Shown one piece after another: positions 1 to 5,259 of a stretch of 5,266 bases of DNA. Location: positions 1-5,266 of the forward strand of contig JAUVQL010000093.1 of the NCBI GenBank assembly GCA_030598165.1, given 5' to 3'. The DNA comes from Acidobacteriota bacterium. Its GTDB lineage: Bacteria > Acidobacteriota > Vicinamibacteria > Marinacidobacterales > SMYC01. Each line of letters begins with the position of its first letter. Within the stretch, counting starts at the first letter, position 1. Below the pieces are notes generated by a model that searched no databases, was not told the origin of the DNA, and worked only from the letters and a program-made list of their open reading frames with translations. The translations under genes were made by a program, and so were the position numbers.

Positions 1-11
1 AAGCGGTATTT

Positions 12-18
12 CCCTCCC
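12..18 (-). promoter_or_regulatory. Shine-Dalgarno sequence for a gene beginning off the left edge
   Basis: On the minus strand, six bases after the hpt stop codon, the sequence reads GGGAGGG and then 11 more bases to the window edge with no complete start codon among them. This is the strongest ribosome-binding sequence in the window. It implies a third co-transcribed gene whose start lies at or just past position 1. By the widely conserved order tilS-hpt-ftsH, that gene is most likely ftsH; this identity is inference because no codon of it is visible. Confidence 0.55.
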
Positions 19-24
19 GTGGGT

Positions 25-555
25 TTAAGGAGCATCTTTGTCGATGAGGCCCAAGTACTGGGTGCCTCGGTAGTATTCGTGATGGGCCAGACCGTACCCA
101 ACCACGAATCCTTCCTTATCTAGTTTAAAGCATGTGTAATCGACGGGGCATTCCACTTTGCGGTGAACTTCCCGGTCGATGATAGCAACGACTTTGAGGG
201 AGCGTGGTTTCCAGTCCTCGAGGATGTGTTCGGCGATGAAGCTCATTGTGACCCCAGTATCCACGACGCCTTGCAAGAGCAATAGGTCACGGGAGCCTAA
301 ATGCGTATCGGCGCCGAAGGCTATATCGATCCGTTTGCCCTCAGAGGAGCTGACGATTTTCAGAAAATCGCATATTAATGGGAGCTCGATGGCGCGAATG
401 AGGTCCGCCATGAAGACCATGGCATTCGGTAGTATCCCGACCACGGCGATCTGCCCATCCCTGAAATCTTGGGTGATCTGCTGGCCCAGTGCGCGAACTC
501 GCCCTTGAATTTCCTGCTCAGTGTACAGAATCTCAGGTTTGACTAGTTCGTTCAT
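25..555 (-). CDS. hpt: Hypoxanthine phosphoribosyltransferase family protein with altered active-site residues
   Basis: A 176-residue protein of normal length for bacterial HPRT, a cytosolic enzyme that converts hypoxanthine or guanine plus PRPP to IMP or GMP. Family signatures visible are FMADLIRAIELP (48-59), VVDTGVTMS (97-105, containing the catalytic-base aspartate D99), the purine-stacking FVVGYGL (150-156) and the EYYR arginine (R163). Several normally conserved positions differ. The Lys-Gly of loop I is Pro43-Asn44. The Ser-Tyr of the flexible loop is Ser-Ser (70-71). The acidic pair before the DTG motif is Gln95-Gly96. The lysine that contacts the purine is Arg128, and the Mg-binding aspartate after GYGL is Ala157. 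The reading frame is intact, so this is not a pseudogene. It starts at an ATG overlapping the tilS stop (ATGA), so it is translationally coupled to tilS. Family membership is firm; ordinary salvage activity is uncertain. Confidence 0.9.
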   Translation of the reverse strand: MNELVKPEILYTEQEIQGRVRALGQQITQDFRDGQIAVVGILPNAMVFMADLIRAIELPLICDFLKIVSSSEGKRIDIAFGADTHLGSRDLLLLQGVVDTGVTMSFIAEHILEDWKPRSLKVVAIIDREVHRKVECPVDYTCFKLDKEGFVVGYGLAHHEYYRGTQYLGLIDKDAP

Positions 556-2057
556 CTTTCCACCCAGCTTAATTGGAGCATCCGTCGGGCTTCTGGAGCA
601 ATCCGAGAAAGCTCCGATACTCCGTATCCTACGACCCAGAGGACATCCCGTTCCCCATGCACGACCAAAGGAACCAACCTACGACGGTCTCGCTCCACTT
701 GGCGATCCATCAAATAGCGGGACAGCGACTTGCTGCCCGGCGCGCCCAGGGGCTGAAATCGGTCGCCGCTTTTGGGGCTTCGTACTCTCAAGTAGGTCGC
801 CTCATCCCATCCCTCAGGGATGGCAACGACTACCGAAGGCCCCGCTGCAGCGGGAAGTGTTGCCTTGGCAACCTCTTCTGTCTCGATACGGCCTCCGGCT
901 TCGGGAATCTCCAGTCCCCCAGGAACCGGAAGCTCGTACTCATATTCATTATAGCCGTCTTGAGACCGAACCTCAGACTCGAGTTGCATCTCTTTTTTCT
1001 GAGAGTGGTGCCGGTTCTGGCGAACCCTTCTGAACCACACTTCCTCGAAGGACCGGCCGCAATCGACCCCCGGAAGTGCCAATTGTCGTCCACTCTTACC
1101 GGCGGCGCAAAGTCGAAGTACGGCGTCGATGTGCTGGAGGCCGAGGCCCCGCAATTCTCCACGGACCGCCCTTAGGGCCGCCCGGACGACACGACGTGCT
1201 ATGGCCGGGTGAAGGCCTTCCAACCATGATGCGGGAAGATGCAGTTCTTCTTTGATTTCTTGCGAAGAAATCAGGTCTTGAAGAAGGGCCGCGGCCTTTT
1301 GCTCCATCCAGTCGTCTTCATCCTGGAGCAGACGAGCGCTGCGAGCGAGCGTCGCGACGAGAGCCGGGTTGAATTCTTTTTCGAGCAAAGGCAGAACCCT
1401 GTGTCGGATGCGATTTCTTGGGATGGAGCAATCGTCGTTGGTGGGGTCGTGACGAAATTGGATCTTACGTGCTGCGAGGAAATCCAGTACTTCGCGGCGC
1501 TTGATTTCCAACATGGGACGGATAATGGAGACGTCTACTACGGGATACATCGCTGCGAGGCCAGTGGTTCCGGAGCCCCTCAACAGACGTAGAAGAAAAG
1601 TCTCAGCTTGATCGTTTTGGGTGTGTCCCAAAGCGATACGTGTACATCCGAGCCGACGGGCTTCGACCTCCAAAAAACGATAACGGGCTTGCCTGGCAGC
1701 TTCCTCTAGAGAAAGTCTGAGCTCGCGGGCTTCACGGGCTACATCGGCCCTGCCGGTGACGAGACTCAGGTCCATTTGTCGAGCCAATTGATCGCAGAAC
1801 TTCTCATCCTCATCCGCGCCATCTCGAAGTCTGTGATTGAAATGAGCAAGCTGCAAGCCGAAATCAAAACAAGACCACATCTGACGGAGCTCTTGAAGCG
1901 CCAAAATCAATGCCACGGAGTCCGGCCCCCCCGAGACAGCAACGAGCAGCCGATCGCCCGGTTGGATCATGTCATGTCGTTCGATCGTTGCCGCCACTCG
2001 ACGGACGAACATCGGCACCTTGACTGCCGTAGTCGCACTCGACGTATCGCTGTTCAT
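552..2057 (-). CDS. tilS: tRNA(Ile)-lysidine synthetase TilS
   Basis: A cytosolic ATP-dependent enzyme that attaches lysine to C34 of the CAU-anticodon tRNA-Ile, switching its decoding from AUG to AUA. The N-terminal PP-loop ATPase domain carries SGGPDS (42-47), FNHRLRDGADEDE (73-85), GHTQNDQAET (144-153) and LLRGSGTTGLAAMYP (158-172). A substrate-recognition stretch DPTNDDCSIPRNRIRH occupies 204-219. The C-terminal TilS domain runs from about 423 to 487 and includes SGDRFQPLGAPGSKSL (430-445) and LMDRQVERDRR (449-459). At 501 residues it is a full three-part TilS, a little longer than the E. coli or Bacillus enzymes. A charged, low-complexity linker (about 343-375) accounts for some of the excess. 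The first ATG (2057) has no clear ribosome-binding site. An in-frame ATG at 2012 (residue 16), preceded by AAGGTG, would put SGGPDS about 27 residues from the start as is usual, and is a realistic alternative. It is first in a minus-strand operon with hpt. Confidence 0.95.
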   Translation of the reverse strand: MNSDTSSATTAVKVPMFVRRVAATIERHDMIQPGDRLLVAVSGGPDSVALILALQELRQMWSCFDFGLQLAHFNHRLRDGADEDEKFCDQLARQMDLSLVTGRADVAREARELRLSLEEAARQARYRFLEVEARRLGCTRIALGHTQNDQAETFLLRLLRGSGTTGLAAMYPVVDVSIIRPMLEIKRREVLDFLAARKIQFRHDPTNDDCSIPRNRIRHRVLPLLEKEFNPALVATLARSARLLQDEDDWMEQKAAALLQDLISSQEIKEELHLPASWLEGLHPAIARRVVRAALRAVRGELRGLGLQHIDAVLRLCAAGKSGRQLALPGVDCGRSFEEVWFRRVRQNRHHSQKKEMQLESEVRSQDGYNEYEYELPVPGGLEIPEAGGRIETEEVAKATLPAAAGPSVVVAIPEGWDEATYLRVRSPKSGDRFQPLGAPGSKSLSRYLMDRQVERDRRRLVPLVVHGERDVLWVVGYGVSELSRIAPEARRMLQLSWVER

Positions 2058-2165
2058 GGATGTCGGCTTGCGCGCTCACCGATAAAGTGCTCGAACTCTA
2101 GCCCTGCTCAACGAGAGTGGGTACCAGCGCGCTTGAAACGTATGAGCTACACCGTCGTCAGGACT

Positions 2166-2195
2166 ATGGTGAAGACCCGCTAAATACTGTATATT
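2166..2195 (+). promoter_or_regulatory. Weak candidate promoter for the zinc-finger gene
   Basis: The only AT-rich island in the divergent spacer lies at 2181-2198. TATATT at 2190-2195 could be a -10 element (5 of 6 matches to TATAAT), with TG just before it. The -35 region about 17 bases upstream (TGGTGA, 2167-2172) is poor. This is a positional suggestion only. The island could equally serve the minus-strand tilS-hpt operon. Confidence 0.25.
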
Positions 2196-2225
2196 AATAG
2201 TGTTTGCGGGACAATGTCAAGAAAA

Positions 2226-2253
2226 GTGGGCACCCGTTTCGTCGGGCTACCAC
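2226..2253 (+). promoter_or_regulatory. Leader hairpin before the zinc-finger gene
   Basis: GTGG (2226-2229) can pair with CCAC (2250-2253), and CCCG (2233-2236) with CGGG (2243-2246). A 3-by-3 internal loop separates the two stems and the loop is TTTCGT. It ends eight bases before the AAGGAG ribosome-binding site. It could be a small 5' UTR structure, but eight base pairs with an internal loop may arise by chance. No known riboswitch class is recognised. Confidence 0.25.
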
Positions 2254-2260
2254 CTCAATC

Positions 2261-2266
2261 AAGGAG
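2261..2266 (+). promoter_or_regulatory. Ribosome-binding site that sets the start at 2278
   Basis: AAGGAG lies 11 bases upstream of the ATG at 2278, a slightly long spacing. The in-frame upstream GTG at 2200 has no Shine-Dalgarno sequence and would add 26 residues lacking any zinc-finger pattern. The start at 2278 is therefore preferred. Confidence 0.65.
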
Positions 2267-2277
2267 AAATCCATCCT

Positions 2278-2439
2278 ATGGATTGCTCGACCTGTGGCAT
2301 CAGTGATGAGGAAAAGCAGTTGAAGAGGTGTCCTATCTGCTTCAAACATTTCTGTGACGATTGCGCCACCAACCGAGGCGGACGGCTGTTTTGCTCCAAG
2401 TTGTGCGCCGACTACTTCTTCTTTGGCGATGAGGAATGA
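2278..2439 (+). CDS. 53-residue RING/FYVE-like cross-brace zinc-finger microprotein
   Basis: No named family is recognised. The protein is almost entirely zinc ligands: C3-x2-C6, then C18-x2-C21-x4-C26-x2-C29, then C39-x3-C43, with H24 as a spare ligand. Four cysteine pairs with a four-residue gap between the second and third are the hallmark of cross-brace (RING, FYVE, PHD) or treble-clef folds. One zinc would be held by C3, C6, C26 and C29 and the other by C18, C21, C39 and C43. There is no signal peptide or membrane helix, so it is presumably cytosolic. The tail ADYFFFGDEE is aromatic and then acidic. It is transcribed divergently from tilS and converges on the CorC-type gene, so it is probably monocistronic. 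The regular cysteine spacing and the ribosome-binding site support a real gene. A role in protein or nucleic-acid binding is only inferred. Confidence 0.8.
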   Translation: MDCSTCGISDEEKQLKRCPICFKHFCDDCATNRGGRLFCSKLCADYFFFGDEE

Positions 2440-2460
2440 GACTCGGCCCTGATTCGAGTC
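2440..2460. terminator. Short hairpin in the convergent gap
   Basis: GACTCG (2440-2445) and CGAGTC (2455-2460) are perfect inverted repeats, extended by one G-U pair to a 7-base-pair stem with a 7-base loop in the plus-strand RNA. The hairpin fills the whole 19-base gap between two converging genes and runs into the minus-strand stop codon. It lacks a T-tract on either strand, so it is not a classic intrinsic terminator. It may act as a bidirectional pause or an mRNA 3'-end structure. Confidence 0.35.
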
Positions 2461-3844
2461 AAGGTTGATCGGAATGAGGTGTTTCCGGCGCGCGGACAGG
2501 GCGCGCTTTGACGCGCACCACACGTCGCCGGGACATTTTTTCGACAGCAAAGACCATCCCGCCTGCGGCAATTTCTTCTCCTTCGACCGGAATCCTTCCC
2601 AAGCGTGACAGAATGAATCCAGCGAGGGTGTTGTAGTCCGGGAGCTCCGGCAGATCGACGGGAAGCTGGTCATTCAGGTCTTTGACAGATATGACCCCAT
2701 CCAAGAGATACTCCCCGGTTGGAAGTCGCCTGATTTGTGGCGTCTCGTCTTCCTGCTCGTCAACGATCTCCCCGACAATCTCTTCCAGTAGGTCCTCGAG
2801 CGTGACGAGTCCCTCGACGCCGCCATGCTCGTCCACCACTAGAGCCATGTGAACATGGAGCCTCTGCATCTGCTCGAGCGCCGTTTCTACCTTTGCGCTG
2901 TCGGGCAAAAAGAATGGTTTTCGAAGAACCTGACTCAGCTTGAATCGGACCTGAGAGCCCCAGTAGGCAATGATGTCCTTCGAGTAGACCAGACCCTCGA
3001 TGGTGTCCAGGGTCTCTCTGAATACCGGCATCCTTGAAAAGCGGCGCTGCTGGATGAGCGAGACAATTTCTTCCAGTGAGGTACCCGCCTCGACGGCAAC
3101 GATCTCCGTCCGTGGAACCATCACCTCGGAAACACGATGTTCGCCGAGCTCGAGTACCTTACGGAGCATTTGCCGTTGCCCCCCGCCCTCTTCCCCCGTG
3201 GTTCCTCCCGCGAAAACGATGGCTTTGATCTCTTCAAGAGAGATTTCCAAGTGGACGGGCCGAGGGCGCTCCCCCAGGAGCCTCAAGAATCCACTCGATA
3301 TCCAGTTCAGGAGTTGGACGGCTGGGCCGAGAACCTTGATGAAGAAGACGATGGGACGAATGACGAAAAACGACCATCTCTCGGGGTGGCGTGCTGCAAA
3401 GCTCTTGGGAATCATCTCCCCGAACACGAGGATCAAACCAGTTAAAACAACCGTGGCAATGGATATGGCCTGGGCACGCTTTTCCGGAGAGGCTACGGCT
3501 AAAGTAACGCCATAGGTAATGAGTGCGCCGGCAGCCGTATTGACGAATACGTTTCCGGTCAAGATCGTGCCGAGGACCTTTTCGGGGTAGGCAAGAACCT
3601 CACGGGCTATTTTGGCAGATCGCTTGGTCCTCTCGAGGTGTTGGAGGCGATAGCGGTTCAGGGACATCAGAGCTGTCTCTGAGCCCGAGAAGAACGCAGA
3701 AAGAGAAAGGATGAGAATTAGGCTCACAATCGCGGCGAATAACATGGGGATGGAGTCGTTGGACGAGCTTATTATGTTAGTCACCGATGACAGGATCAAA
3801 CTTTTGACCGCCCGACCATTCCGACCATTCGTCCGAGTTCCCAT
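2459..3844 (-). CDS. CorC/HlyC-family membrane protein (DUF21, paired CBS, CorC_HlyC domains)
   Basis: An inner-membrane protein of the CNNM/CorC family, historically called hemolysin-like and linked to magnesium or cobalt efflux. Numbering from the ATG at 3844, a DUF21 membrane domain (about 34-195) begins with a hydrophobic helix followed by the family motif SGSETAL (53-59) and contains GEMIPKS (142-148). Two CBS domains follow: the first from VMVPRTEI (241-248) to about 292, the second from about 306 to 360 ending in EDLLEEIVGEI (350-360). A CorC_HlyC domain (about 369-447) includes LPDYNTLAGFIL (401-412). The total of 461 residues and the domain order are standard. The start is unresolved: GTG 3847 and ATG 3844 adjoin, neither has a ribosome-binding site, and they give about 33 hydrophilic residues before the first helix. 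GTG 3784 or ATG 3745 would give a more usual short N-terminus. The exact substrate cannot be told from sequence. Confidence 0.93.
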   Translation of the reverse strand: MGTRTNGRNGRAVKSLILSSVTNIISSSNDSIPMLFAAIVSLILILSLSAFFSGSETALMSLNRYRLQHLERTKRSAKIAREVLAYPEKVLGTILTGNVFVNTAAGALITYGVTLAVASPEKRAQAISIATVVLTGLILVFGEMIPKSFAARHPERWSFFVIRPIVFFIKVLGPAVQLLNWISSGFLRLLGERPRPVHLEISLEEIKAIVFAGGTTGEEGGGQRQMLRKVLELGEHRVSEVMVPRTEIVAVEAGTSLEEIVSLIQQRRFSRMPVFRETLDTIEGLVYSKDIIAYWGSQVRFKLSQVLRKPFFLPDSAKVETALEQMQRLHVHMALVVDEHGGVEGLVTLEDLLEEIVGEIVDEQEDETPQIRRLPTGEYLLDGVISVKDLNDQLPVDLPELPDYNTLAGFILSRLGRIPVEGEEIAAGGMVFAVEKMSRRRVVRVKARPVRAPETPHSDQP

Positions 3845-3991
3845 CACTCGCGATTGAGGCTAGAATTAGCCGCCAAGTCGCGGCCGGGGCGTGCACATGT
3901 TTCACGGAGCGGATTCATTCCCGTCCGGAAGGACTCCTGGGCCAAGGTTATGAGACGGAACGCATGACAGACGTTGACCGCGGGTAAGAGG
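3845..3991. other. Divergent spacer between the CorC-type gene and gpsA
   Basis: This spacer of about 145 bases should hold promoters for both flanking genes, but no convincing -35/-10 pair is visible on either strand. The only structure seen is a minimal hairpin, GTCC-GGAA-GGAC at 3923-3934, with a four-base stem. Nothing else is supported. Confidence 0.4.
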
Positions 3992-4984
3992 ATGCGAGTA
4001 TCGATTATTGGATCCGGGACCTGGGGAACCGCTTTGGCTCGGCTGACGTGCCTTAGGGGCCATGGGGTCAGGCTATGGGCCCGAGAACGGGAGGTGGTCG
4101 AGTCCATCCGTGACCGGCGCCTCAACGAGCTCTTCCTTTCGGATGTTGAGTTACCGCAGGAGATTTTTGTCACAGGAGAATTGTTGGAGGCAGTGGAGGG
4201 CGCTGAAATCGTCCTTGTGGCAGTCCCTTCACAGCATCTCAGAGGAGTTGTTGAACGGTTGGTCCCTCATGTTCCCGCGAACGCTTTTTTCGTCAGTGCT
4301 ACCAAAGGACTAGAGGAAGGCACTTGTCTCCGTATGAGCGAGGTTATCGGCGAGGTCGCGCCGGATTTCAAGGGGCGCGTCGTAGCCATCTCGGGTCCGA
4401 CATTCGCTCGTGAAGTCGCGAAAGAGTATCCAACGGCTTTGGTGGCCGCCGGTGTGGAGCCAGGCCTAGCGAGGACTGTGCAAACAGCGTTTTCGACCAC
4501 CAGCTTCCGTATCTACACCAATGACGACATCGTTGGTGTAGAGATTGGTGGTGCGGTCAAGAATGTGATTGCCATTGCCGCTGGCGTCGGAGCGGGGTTG
4601 GGCCTGGGGCACAATCCCCTTGCCGCTCTCGTAACCCGGGGATTACGAGAGATATCTCGACTCTCCGAGGCCATGGGTGGAAGACGCGACACTCTGTCCG
4701 GCCTCGCCGGTATGGGAGATCTTCTATTGACCTCGACCGCCAAGCTCTCACGTAATCGGACACTAGGTTATGAGTTGGGGCGCGGAAAGCCACTGGCGGA
4801 GATCCTATCCTCCATGCGCATGATTGCTGAGGGGGTTCCCACCACGCGTGCCACGGTGACTCTAGCTAAGAAGTACAACGTGGAGATGCCCATCACCTTC
4901 CAGACGGATCGTCTTCTCAGAGACGAGACGACACCAGAAAAGGCAATTCAAGAATTGATGAGCCGGCCTCTTAGGGAAGAGTAG
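3992..4984 (+). CDS. gpsA: NAD(P)+-dependent glycerol-3-phosphate dehydrogenase
   Basis: A cytosolic enzyme that reduces dihydroxyacetone phosphate to sn-glycerol-3-phosphate, the backbone precursor of phospholipids. Numbering from the ATG at 3992, the N-terminal Rossmann domain opens with the dinucleotide-binding motif GSGTWGTALA (7-16) and carries VAVPSQHLR (76-84), ATKGLE (103-108) and SGPTFAREVA (134-143). The C-terminal helical domain has GGAVKNVIAIAAG (186-198) with the catalytic lysine K190, GHNPLAALVTRGLREI (206-221), GLAGMGDLLLTS (237-248), SRNRTLGYELG (253-263) and AEGVPTT (279-285). The length of 330 residues is typical and all key motifs are present. The TTG at 3974 would add six residues (MTAGKR), but family members usually begin within a few residues of the glycine motif, so the ATG is chosen. 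Neither start has a well-spaced ribosome-binding site. No partner gene such as plsY is adjacent. Confidence 0.97.
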   Translation: MRVSIIGSGTWGTALARLTCLRGHGVRLWAREREVVESIRDRRLNELFLSDVELPQEIFVTGELLEAVEGAEIVLVAVPSQHLRGVVERLVPHVPANAFFVSATKGLEEGTCLRMSEVIGEVAPDFKGRVVAISGPTFAREVAKEYPTALVAAGVEPGLARTVQTAFSTTSFRIYTNDDIVGVEIGGAVKNVIAIAAGVGAGLGLGHNPLAALVTRGLREISRLSEAMGGRRDTLSGLAGMGDLLLTSTAKLSRNRTLGYELGRGKPLAEILSSMRMIAEGVPTTRATVTLAKKYNVEMPITFQTDRLLRDETTPEKAIQELMSRPLREE

Positions 4985-4999
4985 CCAGCTACAAGGATA

Positions 5000-5095
5000 G
5001 TCATCAGTGACCAGTGACCAGTAACCAGTTTAGTTATCATATCAGTAACCAGTACCAGTGGTACTGATGATGGGTCTTCACTGGTCACTGATGAC
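5000..5095. repeat. CAGTGAC heptamer array with perfect 18-base inverted arms
   Basis: Forward heptamers CAGTGAC, CAGTGAC, CAGTAAC and a decayed CAGTTTA run in tandem from 5005 to 5032. CAGTAAC recurs at 5043-5049, with a 6-base copy CAGTAC at 5050-5055. Reverse-complement copies lie at 5060-5066 (GGTACTG), 5077-5083 (TTCACTG) and 5084-5090 (GTCACTG). As a result GTCATCAGTGACCAGTGA (5000-5017) is exactly the reverse complement of 5078-5095, and the 60-base interior can form a second hairpin with ATCAGTA (5041-5047) and TACTGAT (5062-5068). It begins 15 bases after the gpsA stop, so its transcript could form a stable 3' structure, although no U-tract follows. The repeats are too short and irregular for CRISPR. 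Confidence 0.85.
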
Positions 5096-5185
5096 CCGCC
5101 TTCGCCGCCAAGTCCTTCATCGGCGGCTACGGCGAGGTCTCGCCGTAGCTCCGCAACGGAGTCGGTTGAGGCGGAGCGTAGGCGG
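5096..5185. mobile_element. Candidate 90-base miniature element with terminal inverted repeats
   Basis: This GC-rich block has ends CCGCCTTCGC (5096-5105) and GCGTAGGCGG (5176-5185), which are inverted repeats matching at 9 of 10 positions. It is flanked directly by ACTGATGAC (5087-5095) and ACTGATCAC (5186-5194), an 8-of-9 direct repeat that resembles a target-site duplication. Inside are a 24-base perfect palindrome and a CTCCG-CAA-CGGAG hairpin (5149-5161). There is no room for a protein, so it would be non-autonomous (MITE-like or REP-like). The flanks belong to the heptamer family, which makes a chance direct repeat possible. A structured RNA is the main alternative. Confidence 0.45.
5126..5149. 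repeat. 24-base perfect palindrome
   Basis: GCTACGGCGAG (5126-5136), a GT centre, and CTCGCCGTAGC (5139-5149) are perfectly complementary. In RNA this would be a 10-base-pair, GC-rich stem with a four-base loop. It is the strongest local hairpin in the window and the core of the 5096-5185 block. An overlapping competitor pairs GCCGCC (5104-5109) with GGCGGC (5122-5127). Confidence 0.8.
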
Positions 5186-5259
5186 ACTGATCACTTCATA
5201 GAGACCCGTTAACCCTCGGGGGCGCCCGGCGTTCCCGCCTAGACTCTTACTTCATAAAG
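5185..5259. repeat. Imperfect direct repeat GACT-N3/4-ACTTCATA-RAG
   Basis: GACTGATCACTTCATAGAG (5185-5203) and GACTCTTACTTCATAAAG (5242-5259) share GACT, an exact ACTTCATA octamer (5193-5200 and 5249-5256) and a final AG. The intervening bases include an 8-base palindrome, GGGCGCCC (5220-5227). No coding frame or tRNA is recognised in 5186-5266. Confidence 0.45.

Noticed and set aside
521..1592. Several plus-strand open frames of 110-200 codons opposite tilS
   Set aside because: They are mutually overlapping frames antisense to a full-length TilS with intact motifs, and no ribosome-binding sites or domains are visible.
1599..1628. TilS motif GHTQNDQAET with Asn where Asp is often found
   Set aside because: The Asn variant is tolerated in this motif as I recall the family. 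The other PP-loop motifs are intact, so loss of function is not suggested.
2081..2111. Minus-strand promoter for tilS using TTGAGC and CTTTAT
   Set aside because: The -10 matches only 3 of 6 consensus bases and the spacing is 18 or more. Not better than chance.
2185..2204. LexA-like site TACTGTATAT followed by TAATAGTG in the tilS/zinc-finger divergent spacer
   Set aside because: The left half matches an E. coli-type SOS box perfectly, but the right half lacks the CAG needed for the CTG-N10-CAG dyad (GTG instead). No SOS gene is nearby and the LexA consensus of this host is unknown.
2200..2277. Upstream GTG start giving a 79-residue version of the zinc-finger protein
   Set aside because: It has no ribosome-binding site, and the added 26 residues show no domain pattern. 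AAGGAG supports the ATG at 2278.
3844..4173. 109-codon minus-strand frame ending at the CorC-type gene start
   Set aside because: It mostly lies antisense to gpsA and the rest is in the divergent spacer. Its composition is Ser/Arg-rich, as expected of an antisense shadow, and no family is recognisable. The stop-start overlap is probably chance.
5000..5095. CRISPR array
   Set aside because: The units are 7 bases, contiguous, and partly inverted, with no spacers and no cas genes.
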